Shown here: in pieces, positions 40,429 through 50,994 of the stretch
How positions within the stretch are numbered: the first letter of the stretch is position 1
Layout of the letters: each line of letters begins with the position of its first letter
DNA from: Bacteroidaceae bacterium
GTDB taxonomy: Bacteria > Bacteroidota > Bacteroidia > Bacteroidales > Bacteroidaceae
Direction: 5' to 3'
NCBI GenBank assembly: GCA_017458585.1
Contig: JAFTAJ010000036.1
Coordinates: 1 to 64,000, forward strand
DNA: 64,000 nucleotides
The notes under the pieces: model-generated
Told to the model about the DNA's origin: nothing
The model's database searches: none
What the model saw: the letters and a program-made list of their open reading frames with translations, nothing else
Translations under genes and position numbers: made by a program

Positions 40429-43400
40429 TTACAAGTTAATAGTTACACCGAAGTTAAAGCTGCGCGACGTAGGCAACATGCCAGCGTCGATGCCCTGATA
40501 GAGGGTGCTATTTCCAACTGAGAACTCGGGATCGGAACCTGTGTACTTAGAGAAGGTAACGAGATTGTTAGCCTCTGCCCATACAGCCAGACCCTGCAGC
40601 CATGAGAGGGAGAGAGGCAGGTCGTAGGTGAGGCGCACATTCTTGAGTTTGAGGAAGGATCCGTTCTCAATCCAACGATCTGAGAAGCGCTCGTTGTTAA
40701 CCCACTCTGAAGAGGAGGTAAGCACTGCGCGCGGAACATCGGTGGCTTGCTTGTCGTAGGTCCAGCGGTTGGCCATAGCCGTGGTCTGGTTCCAAAGGTT
40801 GTTGCCTGCCTCAAGCTGTGAGCGCTGATAGTTGAACACATCGTTACCGATGGAGTACTTAAAGAGCACGTCGAGAGTAAAGTGCTTCCAGTTGAGGGAG
40901 GTGAAGATATTGCCGAAGATATCGGGATTGGGGTCACCAATCTTAACCATATCAGCCTCAGAAATCCATCCGTCGCCGTTCTGGTCGATGAAGTGAACAT
41001 CACCGGCCTTGAAGTCGCGGTAGGGGTCGCCAGCATATCCGGTAGGATAGCGCAGATGGCCAAACTTGCCCGCATTGGCGGCCTCATCCTCAGAGGTGAA
41101 GATTCCGTCGGTCTTGTAACCGTAGAACACACCTGCGGAGCTACCTACAGCGGTCAGCACATTGTTGGTGCCATAGATGGAAGAGGTGTAGCCCTCAATG
41201 GTCTTATAAACACCGGCCTTTGCACCGTCAGCATCCAGATTGTAGGTAGTGATGGTGGAAGCGGGGAGCTTGGTAATCTCGTTGCAATAGTGACCGATGG
41301 AGAAACCTGCCTGCCACTTGAAGTTCTTGGTGTTGAGCAGGATACCGTTGGCATTGATGGTGAAGCCCTTGTTGGTCATAGCGCCAGCGTTGGCCCACAT
41401 GGAAGGCAAACCTGCGAGGTAGTCGAGGCTAACCTTAGCCAAGAGGTTGGATGTCTTGCTCCAGAAGAAGTTGAATCCCAGGTTGAGACGGTTAGCGAAG
41501 AGGCTGGTCTCAAGGCCGAGGTTGAAGCGGCGTGTGGTCTCCCACTGGATGGTGGAGTTCTCAATGTTAGCCAGATTGAGCGAGGTAGCACGACCGAGAT
41601 ACTTGATGTTTGCAAAGTAAGTACGCGAAGCATAGTAGTCGATATTGTCGTTACCGGACTCTTCGTAGCCTGCAGAGAGCTTGAGGAAGTTGATGGCCGG
41701 AACATTGAACCAAGGCTCAGATGAAACAAGCCATGCTGCCTGCAGTGAGGGGAAGAGGCCCCACTTCACACCGAAGAGCTTGATGCCATCCTTGGTGTTC
41801 TTACCAAAGCGGGATGAAGACTCCGCGGTGAGGGTACCATTGAGATAGTACTTGTTCTTGTAATTGTAAGCTGCATCTACGTAGTAGGCAAGGTTGATCC
41901 ACTTGTCGTTGGCACCGCCGTAAGTGTGATACTGCAGTGAAGGCGACATGTTAGGCATCTTGTCGTTGGTGTTGTTGTAAGCGGAGATGTAGCTGTTGGA
42001 GAAGTTGTAGGAAGCGAGGCGGAAACCACCGACGGCCTTGAGAGTGTGAGCAGCAAACTTCTTGTCGAAAGTGAGGTAGAGGTTGTTGAACACAGTCGAT
42101 TCGTCGCCGTAGAGAGTGCGCACTACGCTGGAGATGGTGCCGATGCCCTCAGCATACTTGTGAGGTGTGCCGTCGTAAGGCATGTAGTACATCTCGGAGG
42201 TGCGGTTAACCCCATAGCTGAATCGGTCGGCCAACTGGAGGTTTGCATTAATCTGATAGCGGGGATTGAAGTTAACCGCAAACTGCGACTGCTCCTGGAA
42301 GTTCTTGTTGTCGCCATCGCCATTGCGCAGAATCCAATAGGGGTTGGCCGTAGCGTCGGTGCCGTAGTCAACACCGAAGCGGAATGGATTGTTGACATCG
42401 TTGAATGTCTTGCCCGAATAAACATCGGGGTTGGAGCCAATCTTATTGGATCTGGTAGCGTCGTCCCAATAGAGGAAGTAGTCGGTCTTGCTAATCATAG
42501 GAGCATCGATAAGGCCGAGCACATTGGGCGAAGAGATGTTGAACCTATTGTAGTCGGAAGCCCAGCCATTGTCGCGCAGATTGTAGGTGACGCGGCTGTA
42601 GGAGATGTCGCATGAAGCGTCGATTCTGCTACTGAAGATGATGTCGGTGTTGAAACGCACGTTGAGACGGCTGAAGTCATTCTTCTTGGCAGTAGCGTCG
42701 GAGCCGGTATAACCAAGCGAGAGGCCGTAGAGTGCGATATCATCACCACCCTGCACATTAACACGATAGTTCTGGGTGAAGGCGCTGCTATAGAGGCCGC
42801 GCTGCCAGTCGGTGTTGTTGTGATACATATCGTAGTAAGTGTAGGAGGGATCCTCATTCATGAAGGGCTGCGAAGCGATGCTCTGCAGCGAGCTGGTAAC
42901 GGAGGAACCGTCGCTCGGCTCGAATGTGCCGAGGATGTCGGAGATATAGTTGCGATACTGCGGGCCATTGAGCACGTCAATGGTGTTGGGGCGAGTCTCA
43001 AAGCCGCCGTAGAGGCGAACATTGATGCGGGTGGCACGCTCCTTGGCACGCTTGGTAGTGATTTCAATCACACCATTGGCACCCTTGGCACCATAGATGG
43101 CAGTACCAGTGTTGAGCACGCGCACCTTATCTATGTCTTCAGGGTCGATAGTGCTGAGCACATTGTTGAAGAATCCCTGGTGAGAGGTGCCGCGGTCGTA
43201 CTGGGCATCCCAAATCACACCGTCCACCACGATGAGCGGCTGGGCACTGGTGTTGAGAGAGGTAATACCGTTGATGAGCATGTAGGCACCCTGGCCGGGC
43301 ATGCCACCACGCATGGTGGTGAGCACATTGGCATTGAGGACATTCTCAATATCATTCTCTACTGTAATGGCCGAGGTGTTGGACCACGAAGCCTCTGCCT

Positions 43401-43857
43401 TGGTGAACACATCATTGGCGTCCTTGTAGAAGGACTTGAATACCGAGCTATAAATCAGAGTAGTCTGCTCGGTGTCGCGCACAGCAATCTGGAGAGGATT
43501 GTACTCAGGTGTAGAGATATAGAGAGTAGTTACGAACACCGGTATAGAAAGAGTGTAGGTTCCGTCCTCTTCTGTCATGGCAGAATAGCGGGGGTCGTTG
43601 AGAGACTGCACACGCACACCGGCGAGCGGTTTGCGGGTGGCAGCGTCAAGGATGGTTCCCTTCACCTCACGCATCTGATAGGTGGGTGTCTTTGCGATAA
43701 CCGGGCGCTTGATCATCACTTCTTCCTCTTGCTCCTCGACCTCCTCGTCAGTGTAGTCGTCCTGAGCATAGAGAGGTGTGGTGCCAGCAAGGAAGAACAG
43801 GCTCAAGGCTAAGCCAAAAACCTTACCGAATAGATTGTTGCAAAATATCTTTTTCAT
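40429..43857 (-). CDS. SusC/RagA TonB-linked outer-membrane protein, module 2
   Basis: A 1142-residue transporter. After the signal peptide (ending PLYAQ) there is an acidic stretch (DDYTDEEVEEQEEEV), a carboxypeptidase-regulatory-like domain (VKGTILDAATRKPLAGVRV to about residue 125), a plug with TAIYGAKGANGVIEITTKRA, and a 22-strand barrel ending MLPTSRSFNFGVTINL. The unusual acidic N-terminal extension lies where the TonB box would be expected. It lies between the FAS1 lipoprotein (27 nt before it) and SusD, and probably forms the uptake channel of this module. Confidence 0.93.
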   Translation of the reverse strand: MKKIFCNNLFGKVFGLALSLFFLAGTTPLYAQDDYTDEEVEEQEEEVMIKRPVIAKTPTYQMREVKGTILDAATRKPLAGVRVQSLNDPRYSAMTEEDGTYTLSIPVFVTTLYISTPEYNPLQIAVRDTEQTTLIYSSVFKSFYKDANDVFTKAEASWSNTSAITVENDIENVLNANVLTTMRGGMPGQGAYMLINGITSLNTSAQPLIVVDGVIWDAQYDRGTSHQGFFNNVLSTIDPEDIDKVRVLNTGTAIYGAKGANGVIEITTKRAKERATRINVRLYGGFETRPNTIDVLNGPQYRNYISDILGTFEPSDGSSVTSSLQSIASQPFMNEDPSYTYYDMYHNNTDWQRGLYSSAFTQNYRVNVQGGDDIALYGLSLGYTGSDATAKKNDFSRLNVRFNTDIIFSSRIDASCDISYSRVTYNLRDNGWASDYNRFNISSPNVLGLIDAPMISKTDYFLYWDDATRSNKIGSNPDVYSGKTFNDVNNPFRFGVDYGTDATANPYWILRNGDGDNKNFQEQSQFAVNFNPRYQINANLQLADRFSYGVNRTSEMYYMPYDGTPHKYAEGIGTISSVVRTLYGDESTVFNNLYLTFDKKFAAHTLKAVGGFRLASYNFSNSYISAYNNTNDKMPNMSPSLQYHTYGGANDKWINLAYYVDAAYNYKNKYYLNGTLTAESSSRFGKNTKDGIKLFGVKWGLFPSLQAAWLVSSEPWFNVPAINFLKLSAGYEESGNDNIDYYASRTYFANIKYLGRATSLNLANIENSTIQWETTRRFNLGLETSLFANRLNLGFNFFWSKTSNLLAKVSLDYLAGLPSMWANAGAMTNKGFTINANGILLNTKNFKWQAGFSIGHYCNEITKLPASTITTYNLDADGAKAGVYKTIEGYTSSIYGTNNVLTAVGSSAGVFYGYKTDGIFTSEDEAANAGKFGHLRYPTGYAGDPYRDFKAGDVHFIDQNGDGWISEADMVKIGDPNPDIFGNIFTSLNWKHFTLDVLFKYSIGNDVFNYQRSQLEAGNNLWNQTTAMANRWTYDKQATDVPRAVLTSSSEWVNNERFSDRWIENGSFLKLKNVRLTYDLPLSLSWLQGLAVWAEANNLVTFSKYTGSDPEFSVGNSTLYQGIDAGMLPTSRSFNFGVTINL

Positions 43858-43884
43858 TGTTTCCTATTTTTTAAGTTTGTTGGC

Positions 43885-45675
43885 TTATTCATCTTTTGCT
43901 ACTAAGAGTATGCAGTCGATGTTCAAGTTAGGCGTACATGTCTTACGGTCAGCGAGCTTGAGCGCACTGGTGATGGTGAGCATGGGCTGTGAGTTGTTGA
44001 TCTGATAGTAGGTGGTGGGGAACTTGAAGTCCTGGAAGAGGAGGATGGAGTCCACCTTGGTTACATCAGAAACGAAGGTTCCCTTGTCGGGTCCCTCTGC
44101 AGTGACCGTAAGCGGCTGTCCGTTTTCATCATAGTCGTAGGTGAGAGTGGCGGTAAACTTGTTAGCCTTCGGATTGGTGTTGAAGGCATCGGTAATGTTC
44201 TCCGGCACAATCACCACATACACATCGTAGGTGCCTGAAAGCACTTGGCTCATCTTCAAAGCCACCTGTGGGTTTGCAGCCGAAGAACTCGGCACAAACT
44301 CCTGATAAGCATCTTCGCTCACGTAACCGAGCACATCGGGATTGCGGTTACCCTCAGACACTGCGTGGCGCACACCCGTGGGCGAGGCCGTAGAGAGCGA
44401 CTTAGAATACTGGGAACTCAGGTAATAGCCTCCCTCAATCTCGTAGGTGAGGTCGAACTGCCATGCGCGGTTGGCCTTGAAGTTGAAGTTGTCAAGGATG
44501 AAGGCATAACCGTTGGAAGCCTCGATAGGAGTCTGGTGGTCGGTGAGCTCGTTGCACTCAGGAGCATGCTGGTGGTAGAGATGATTACGATAGTAATACT
44601 CTGTGGAAACAAGCGAGTCGGCTGTCTCGAAGAAGTTCTTGACAGACTCTACGCTTGCGTTCTCCACGTCGAAGCCCTTCTGCTCATATAGGCTATAGTA
44701 GGTATTCTTGAAGAGCGCCTCCACTGCCTTAGCCTCCTGGAGGGAGTCGGCGCGAAGGGAGTCGGTATAGACATTGCCGCGCTCATCCACATAGGAGTAA
44801 GCGTCCTTATACTGGAAGAAGGTCTTGATATGCTCGATAGCCTGGTCCCAAGCATCGTTGGTGTAGTAGAGAGCAGCGGCGAGGGAGTCGGCGCGGTTAG
44901 CGATGGACGGCATCACCTTGTTGTTCTCATAGAAGAAGGAGTCAACATACTGCATCTTACCTTCAACAACGGAGCCCTCGGTACTCATGTTCTCCATGAA
45001 GACGAGAGTATCGTTCTTGACGATATAGTCGTGCATGTGAGAGAGCTCAGGAGTGGCGTCGATAATCTCGCGGAGGTCGAAAGCATAGTCAATGCTGCCT
45101 TCGAGCACATGGACTGTACCGTTGACAGACGGAATATTCTTTTTCTCACCTGTTGCGATAGGCACAGTCTTGATGGTGTTGCCCTCCACGTCATAGACAG
45201 CATACTTGCCGTTGGCCAAGGCGATGCGCTTGGTCTCAGGATAGCTGCCGCTATAGTTGAAGTAGGAGAGATGGTTTTGGGCAAACTGCTTCTCCACAAT
45301 CTTGTAAGCCTCTGCAGCACCTACTCGGTCGCCAGCAGCATCGAGCTCAGCAGCCTCATCGAGTTTGTCGAGCCAGTACTGGGCATTGTAGGTACCATTC
45401 TTGGGAGCCCAGACAGTGAGAGCCTTGGTTCCCTTGAGGAGGTCGCCATAGGTGAGGGAGGCAGGAGTGCCGTAAGACTTCTTGTTGACGATAGCCTTGT
45501 CGAGGATCATCAAGAAGGAGTCGCACTCCTCAATAGCCGCGAGATTATCGTAGAGAGTACCCGTGGCATTGGTAGTATTCAGGTCATAGTGGTCATCCGA
45601 ACAGGATCCGAGGCAAAAGACAGCCATGAGTCCGAGCAATCCACCAGTGAGCCATTTAATATACTTGTTTTTCAT
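43885..45675 (-). CDS. Fasciclin (FAS1)-domain lipoprotein, module 2
   Basis: A 596-residue lipoprotein with lipobox CLGSCSDD (Cys near residue 25). The first domain has YDNLAAIEECDSFLMILDKA and TVWAPKNGTYNAQYWLD, matching the H1 segment of FAS1 adhesion domains (TVFAPTNxAF type). A second part holds a GYAFILDNFNFKANRAW segment and a C-terminal beta-rich region. It is surface-exposed by analogy with SusD-like partners and precedes SusC by 27 nt. It may bind the ligand or host surface; the partner is unknown. Confidence 0.82.
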   Translation of the reverse strand: MKNKYIKWLTGGLLGLMAVFCLGSCSDDHYDLNTTNATGTLYDNLAAIEECDSFLMILDKAIVNKKSYGTPASLTYGDLLKGTKALTVWAPKNGTYNAQYWLDKLDEAAELDAAGDRVGAAEAYKIVEKQFAQNHLSYFNYSGSYPETKRIALANGKYAVYDVEGNTIKTVPIATGEKKNIPSVNGTVHVLEGSIDYAFDLREIIDATPELSHMHDYIVKNDTLVFMENMSTEGSVVEGKMQYVDSFFYENNKVMPSIANRADSLAAALYYTNDAWDQAIEHIKTFFQYKDAYSYVDERGNVYTDSLRADSLQEAKAVEALFKNTYYSLYEQKGFDVENASVESVKNFFETADSLVSTEYYYRNHLYHQHAPECNELTDHQTPIEASNGYAFILDNFNFKANRAWQFDLTYEIEGGYYLSSQYSKSLSTASPTGVRHAVSEGNRNPDVLGYVSEDAYQEFVPSSSAANPQVALKMSQVLSGTYDVYVVIVPENITDAFNTNPKANKFTATLTYDYDENGQPLTVTAEGPDKGTFVSDVTKVDSILLFQDFKFPTTYYQINNSQPMLTITSALKLADRKTCTPNLNIDCILLVAKDE

Positions 45676-45720
45676 AATCTATTGTTTTTATCAGGATTAT
45701 TATTTGCTGGTTATCAGGCA

Positions 45721-47544
45721 TCAGTTTTTAACGATGGTTTCGTCGGTAACCCATGCGGGATTCTGTACGAGAGCGGTGTTAACCTTGATTTCCTCCTGAT
45801 ATACAGGGTTGAATAGTGAATTGATGGTAGCCAACTTAGCCTTGATAGCGCTTGAGTTGGTGGAGTACTTGATGACCAAGAGGCTGAGCATCTTGTTGGT
45901 GTTGCCCTGGCGCATTGCGTAGCGCACGAGGTCGAACCAACGCTTGCCCTCAGCAAAGAGCTCACGCTGACGCTCACGCATCACAAGTTCCTCAAGAGCC
46001 TGAGCAGAGTTGTAAATCTCAAACTTGAGGTCATCGGCAGACTCAATCATAGGATTGGAACGGGCGAATACACCCTTGACCATTTGGAAGCCCTCCCTGA
46101 GCATCTCCTCGTCGTCGGACTTGAGGATGTACTCCTGCAAGCAGGCGATGGCCTCAGCCTTCATGAGCAGAATATCGGAGATACGATAGACAACATAGTT
46201 AGCATCAAAGTTACCTGAGCTACGCCAATTCTGGTAATTGATTGTAGTTCCCGAATTGGTAATATCGTTAGCCCCGTCAGTGGTAACCATCTCACAACTA
46301 TACTTGGCGATATTGAACACCGTCGAAGTGGAAGAGCCAGCGGTCTTCTCGATATTCTCATAGTAACGGAGGTCGGTCTTAGAGTAAGCTACCGTAGCAT
46401 CGTCGGGCTTGCCGCTAATGCTCTGGAAGGCAGCTGCTGCAGAGAGAGCACCCGGTGAAACCCTATTGTTGTTTCCATAGCCGAGGAATTTTGTGAAAGC
46501 ATTATTCTTGTTTACATCACCATCGAAGGCAATCTCGAAGAGACCTTCCAAGGAATACTTGTCACCAAAGATAGTGTTGTAAGGAATGTCTTGCACCCGG
46601 CGGCTCTTATCTGTTGTGTAGAGCGGCAGAGGCACTACGTCCTCACCCTTGAACGGCGAGCGATCAGAGCCGTAGTAGTCCTGCCTCTTCTCGCGGAACT
46701 GAGTGAGGAGGTCGTCCTTGAGGAAGTCGGCATACTCAATGACCTTGCGATAGTCGGCCTCAGCCTCGCCAGGATATTTGGCGATGGAGTCGGGCGACGA
46801 ATTCTTGGATGCTCTCCAGAGATAGATGTCGCAAAGGAGGGCATAGATACCATTGCGGGTGAAGCGAGCCTTGTTGAGGTCGTCGCTACCATAGTTAATC
46901 ATACCGTTGTCCTTCACTGCCTCAAGGTCGTTGATGAGGAAGGAGAGTATTTCCTCTGAAGGAGCCTGCGGCACGGGGTCGGTAGCACCCTCGCTGGTGT
47001 CGTTAGCCTCAGTGGTGAACGGGACATCGCGGAAGGCGCGCACGAGATAGAAATAGTACAGTGCGCGGAGCGCCTTGAGCTCTGCCTCGATGGGTTTCCA
47101 GTCGTTCTCAGAGAAACTAGCGTCAATCTTTATTGTCTCCTCTCCCTTCTGGAGGCAGAGGTTGCAGTAAGCAATGCCAGTATAGAACCATGACCAATCA
47201 AACCACCAGTTGGTAGGCAGGAGGTTGGCATTCATGATGTTCTTGAGATTCTCATCACTCTCAGAAGTGAGCAGGAAGTTATCGGAGCGAAGCTCACCCC
47301 ATGCAAACATCTGCTGTACGGTAGTAGGATGGCCACTAGTAGGCACAGGAAGTGTCAACTGGCGGTAGCAGGAGTAGAGCACACTGTTGAGGTCGCCCTT
47401 GTCCTCCCAGAAAGTCTCACTGGTAATCTGGTTGGTAGGATACACCGTAAGGAAGTCATCTACCGCACTACAAGAGGTAAACAATCCTGCCAGCACAATG
47501 CCAAGCGAGAGGATAACCTTATTATATAATTTTCTGTGTTTCAT
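45721..47544 (-). CDS. SusD/RagB family lipoprotein, module 1
   Basis: A 607-residue lipoprotein with lipobox LFTSCSAVDDFL. The motifs YPTNQITSETFWEDKGDLNSVLYSCYRQL near the N-terminus, AELKALRALYYFYLVRAFRDVPF and the C-terminal ALEELVMRERQRELFAEGKRWFDLVRY are textbook SusD. It pairs with the SusC at 47566, 21 nt upstream. The C-terminal cassette is a closer match to the family than that of the module 2 SusD. Confidence 0.95.
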   Translation of the reverse strand: MKHRKLYNKVILSLGIVLAGLFTSCSAVDDFLTVYPTNQITSETFWEDKGDLNSVLYSCYRQLTLPVPTSGHPTTVQQMFAWGELRSDNFLLTSESDENLKNIMNANLLPTNWWFDWSWFYTGIAYCNLCLQKGEETIKIDASFSENDWKPIEAELKALRALYYFYLVRAFRDVPFTTEANDTSEGATDPVPQAPSEEILSFLINDLEAVKDNGMINYGSDDLNKARFTRNGIYALLCDIYLWRASKNSSPDSIAKYPGEAEADYRKVIEYADFLKDDLLTQFREKRQDYYGSDRSPFKGEDVVPLPLYTTDKSRRVQDIPYNTIFGDKYSLEGLFEIAFDGDVNKNNAFTKFLGYGNNNRVSPGALSAAAAFQSISGKPDDATVAYSKTDLRYYENIEKTAGSSTSTVFNIAKYSCEMVTTDGANDITNSGTTINYQNWRSSGNFDANYVVYRISDILLMKAEAIACLQEYILKSDDEEMLREGFQMVKGVFARSNPMIESADDLKFEIYNSAQALEELVMRERQRELFAEGKRWFDLVRYAMRQGNTNKMLSLLVIKYSTNSSAIKAKLATINSLFNPVYQEEIKVNTALVQNPAWVTDETIVKN

Positions 47545-47565
47545 ATTTACCTAATGTTTTAAAGT

Positions 47566-50500
47566 TTAGAAATCTACCGTCAAGCTGAATGTAACGGAAC
47601 GTGAACGCGGAGTTTTGGAGGTGTCGAATGCGGGCGACCAGCCGGAAGCTGAGTGCTCGGGGTCAACACCCTTGTACCTGGAGAGGAAGAACAGGTTGTT
47701 GCCAGAAGCAGAGAACCTGAGACCCTTGAGACCAATGCGCTTCACCACCTTGGGATCAAACTGATAGGACAGCTGAACATACTGCAGACGGATGAAGTCG
47801 CCGGACTCTACGTAGCGGTCGGAGGCCAGAGCGTTGTAGGAAGAACCTGCATTTTTGTTCATGGCGCGAGGAATCTCGGTGATGTCGCCATTCTTACGCC
47901 AGCGCCAGTTGACGGCACGTGACTGATTCTTGTTGGAGCGCATCTCCTCAGCCACCATGCGAGCTACGTTGACAATCTTGGCACCTGTACGGATGTTGAA
48001 GCTGGTCTTGAGCTGCCAACGACCGTAGGTGAAGTCAACGCCGAAACCGCCGGTGAACTTGGGGTTGGAGTTGCCCAGATAAACGATATCGAGCTCGTTG
48101 ATCTGGCCATCGTGGTTGATATCCTCATAGATGACGTCACCACCAGAGAACTGATAGTTGGTGCCACCGTAGTTGTAGTACATACGGAGGGGATTGCCGC
48201 TGGCATCAAAGATGATGTTGCCGTTAGCATCGTGAGCGATGGGACAGGAAGCGTCCTCACCACGCGCGGCGGCAGCGGCAGCGGTGTTCTCGCCATAGAC
48301 AGTGTTCTTCGACTCGTCGGCGAAGTAGCCGGAGTGGTCGTAGTCGTAGCGATAAACGCCGAGGTTGCGGAAGCCGTAGATGGAGTAGAGGGCGTTGCCA
48401 ATCTGCACGCGGCTCATGTACCTCTTATAAGGATAGTCATCATCAATAGCATAGTTGAAGTCTGTATTGATGGAGCTGAGCACGCTTGCGTCCATAGAGG
48501 TGATACGGTTCTTGTTCTGAGCAGCGTTGAACTTCAGTTTGAAGTTAAACTTGCTCTCCTTAGGCAAGAGGGGACGTGTGCTTGCAGCGAGCTCCCAACC
48601 AGTGTTCTTCATCGAACCTACGTTACCCCAGTCGAGAGAGGAGTAACCAGTGGAGGAAGGAATCTTCACTCCAGACTGGAGGAGGTTGGTGGTACGCTTC
48701 TGATAAATATTGATATCGAAATCAACGAGGCCGTCGAGGAGGCCGAGGTTGAAACCGAGGTTCCATGAGCTGGTCTTCTCCCACTGCAGGGTGGTGAGAC
48801 GGAGGTTGGTAGGCCTGATGGCCGGCATATTAGTCTTGCCAGTGGCGTAGGAGCCATTGTTGGAGTACATATTAAATATGGTTGACTGCGTGGAAGGAGC
48901 ATTACCCGTGATACCCCAACCCGGACGGATAGCCAACATGCTGATGTACTTCTTGAATGGACGGAAGAAATACTCATCGCTGATGTTCCAACGAGCGGAA
49001 ACAGCGGGGAAGTAACCCCAGCGCTTGTCCTTACCGAAGGAGGTGCTACCGTCGGCACGGAGGGTGGCGTCAAGAGCATACTTCGATTTGTAGGAGTAGT
49101 GAGCCGTAGCCAGGAAACTGAGGCTATGCAACTTGGATGTGCTCGTAACTGGGGAAGAAACGTTTGCATCCAGTACGAGGTAAGCATCCACGGTGGGGTC
49201 GGTGATGCCACCCACGAGACCTGTGGATTGCATACTCTGACTGGAGCCGGTGTAGGTGCTCAACTCACCGCGGAGCAGGAACGACAGACTGTGATCCTCC
49301 GAAAGTTTAGGAGTGAATATCAAGTCGTGCTGAGTGGTGAAGGTCAAACCACGCGATGAAGAGGTACCGGCAATATTGATACCGTCTGACCAGCGGCCAG
49401 AAGAGAGGATGCCGGGATAGTAGCCCTTGGTGGTATTGGAGGTGGAGTTCATGTAAACCTCGCCTCTATAGTCAAGCATTGTCTTGCTGGCATCCACGCC
49501 GAGCAGCTTATACTTAATCTCAAACTGCGGAACAATCTGATACTGGCTGGTCTCCTTCCAAGAGAGGTTGGCGATAGCAACGGGATTACCGTTTTCAACC
49601 ATGTCTTTAAGGAACATAGAAGAGTATCCGTCGGGCACCATACCCTGTTGTCCGTATAGCTCATACATCTTGAAGTACTCGCCCGTGTTTACATCGCCAT
49701 CGTAGCGCCAGATGCTCATGTTAGGCATGGCATTGTAAGCCTTGGCGAGGATGTCGGTGTAGTTCTGCTTGTTCTTAGTATAGGTAAGACTGAAGTTAGA
49801 GCTAAACTGGATACGTGTAGAAACCTGATAGTCGAGAGTCATACGAGTGGAGAAACGGTCGAGCACCTGCTTGATGATGGTACCGGTCTCGTGGTCGTAA
49901 CCTGCGGAAACGCGGAACTGAGCCTGGTCGCCACCACCGCTAAGGTTTACATAGAACTTGTGGGCCTGACCAAACTGCGTTACCTCGTCAACCCAGTCGG
50001 TATTCTTGTTGTAGTTGTTGTAGTACATCGGGCGCTCCTGGTTGTACATGAGCTCGATGATGTTGGAGGTGAGGTCGCTCTGCTTGGGGTTGAAGTAACC
50101 CTCCTTGAGCATCATGGTGTATTCGTCACCGTTGAGCATCTTCATGCCTGCGGGCTGCCAGCTGCCGGAGAAGTAGTAGTTGCCACTGATGGTGGTACGA
50201 CCTTTCTTACCACGGCGGGTGGTAATCTCGATTACACCATTAGAACCGCGTGAACCCCACATGGCGCAGGCGCCGGCATCCTTCTTAACCTCGATGGACT
50301 TGATATCCTCGACGTTTACGGAGAGGAGGTTGGCGAACTGCTCCTGGTTATCCATATCCTGAAGGTCGATATCTGTGGAGGAGTAGTTCTCGAGGATATG
50401 ACCGTCAACGACGATAAGAGGCTCCTGGTTACCGGAGATGGTGGTAACACCACGCACACGCATACTCATACCCGAACCGAGGTTACCGGAGTTGGCCACA

Positions 50501-50982
50501 ACGTCGAGACCGGCAATCTGACCCTGAAGGGCCTGGTCGGCAGACTCGAAGGCGAGACCTTTCATCTCATCCATATCGAGTTTCTGTGTGGCCACTGACA
50601 CCTCTCGCTCGGGGATGACGAGGCCGTTGGACTTTACTACCTTGCGGCCCGTTACCTTTACCTCCTTAAGGGCCTGGGTGTTGTCAACAAGCTGAATACG
50701 GAAGGAGGTCTTCTCACCTATCACCTGCTCAAAGGGGCGATAGCCGTAGAAGTAAACCTTCAGCTTGTTCTTGGGGTTTTTGATTGTCAAGGCAAAGTTA
50801 CCGCTCATATCGGTAGTCGTAGAAGACTGAATACGGTTGTTGCCGTCAATCTCAAGTACGTTTGCCATCATGATAGGACCGTCCTTAGGATTAAAGACAT
50901 GTCCCGAAATCCTCTTCTGGGCATAAGTCAGGCTCAAGCCACAGCAAAGGAAGAGTAACAATAGATACTTTATCTTATTCAT
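47566..50982 (-). CDS. SusC/RagA TonB-linked outer-membrane protein, module 1
   Basis: A 1138-residue transporter. It has a signal peptide ending TYAQ, a carboxypeptidase-regulatory-like domain (RISGHVFNPKDGPIMMANV), the plug with LIVVDGHILENY and GSRGSNGVIEITTRRGKKG, then a long barrel ending TPRSRSVTFSLTVDF. It lies 12 nt after its FAS1 partner. It shares the general architecture of the module 2 SusC, but the two N-terminal regions are clearly different, so the modules are not a recent tandem duplication. Confidence 0.95.
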   Translation of the reverse strand: MNKIKYLLLLFLCCGLSLTYAQKRISGHVFNPKDGPIMMANVLEIDGNNRIQSSTTTDMSGNFALTIKNPKNKLKVYFYGYRPFEQVIGEKTSFRIQLVDNTQALKEVKVTGRKVVKSNGLVIPEREVSVATQKLDMDEMKGLAFESADQALQGQIAGLDVVANSGNLGSGMSMRVRGVTTISGNQEPLIVVDGHILENYSSTDIDLQDMDNQEQFANLLSVNVEDIKSIEVKKDAGACAMWGSRGSNGVIEITTRRGKKGRTTISGNYYFSGSWQPAGMKMLNGDEYTMMLKEGYFNPKQSDLTSNIIELMYNQERPMYYNNYNKNTDWVDEVTQFGQAHKFYVNLSGGGDQAQFRVSAGYDHETGTIIKQVLDRFSTRMTLDYQVSTRIQFSSNFSLTYTKNKQNYTDILAKAYNAMPNMSIWRYDGDVNTGEYFKMYELYGQQGMVPDGYSSMFLKDMVENGNPVAIANLSWKETSQYQIVPQFEIKYKLLGVDASKTMLDYRGEVYMNSTSNTTKGYYPGILSSGRWSDGINIAGTSSSRGLTFTTQHDLIFTPKLSEDHSLSFLLRGELSTYTGSSQSMQSTGLVGGITDPTVDAYLVLDANVSSPVTSTSKLHSLSFLATAHYSYKSKYALDATLRADGSTSFGKDKRWGYFPAVSARWNISDEYFFRPFKKYISMLAIRPGWGITGNAPSTQSTIFNMYSNNGSYATGKTNMPAIRPTNLRLTTLQWEKTSSWNLGFNLGLLDGLVDFDINIYQKRTTNLLQSGVKIPSSTGYSSLDWGNVGSMKNTGWELAASTRPLLPKESKFNFKLKFNAAQNKNRITSMDASVLSSINTDFNYAIDDDYPYKRYMSRVQIGNALYSIYGFRNLGVYRYDYDHSGYFADESKNTVYGENTAAAAAARGEDASCPIAHDANGNIIFDASGNPLRMYYNYGGTNYQFSGGDVIYEDINHDGQINELDIVYLGNSNPKFTGGFGVDFTYGRWQLKTSFNIRTGAKIVNVARMVAEEMRSNKNQSRAVNWRWRKNGDITEIPRAMNKNAGSSYNALASDRYVESGDFIRLQYVQLSYQFDPKVVKRIGLKGLRFSASGNNLFFLSRYKGVDPEHSASGWSPAFDTSKTPRSRSVTFSLTVDF

Positions 50983-50994
50983 AGTTGCACTTTT

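Noticed and set aside
42820-43812. 330-residue plus-strand frame over SusC
   Set aside because: Antisense shadow of the SusC N-terminal half.
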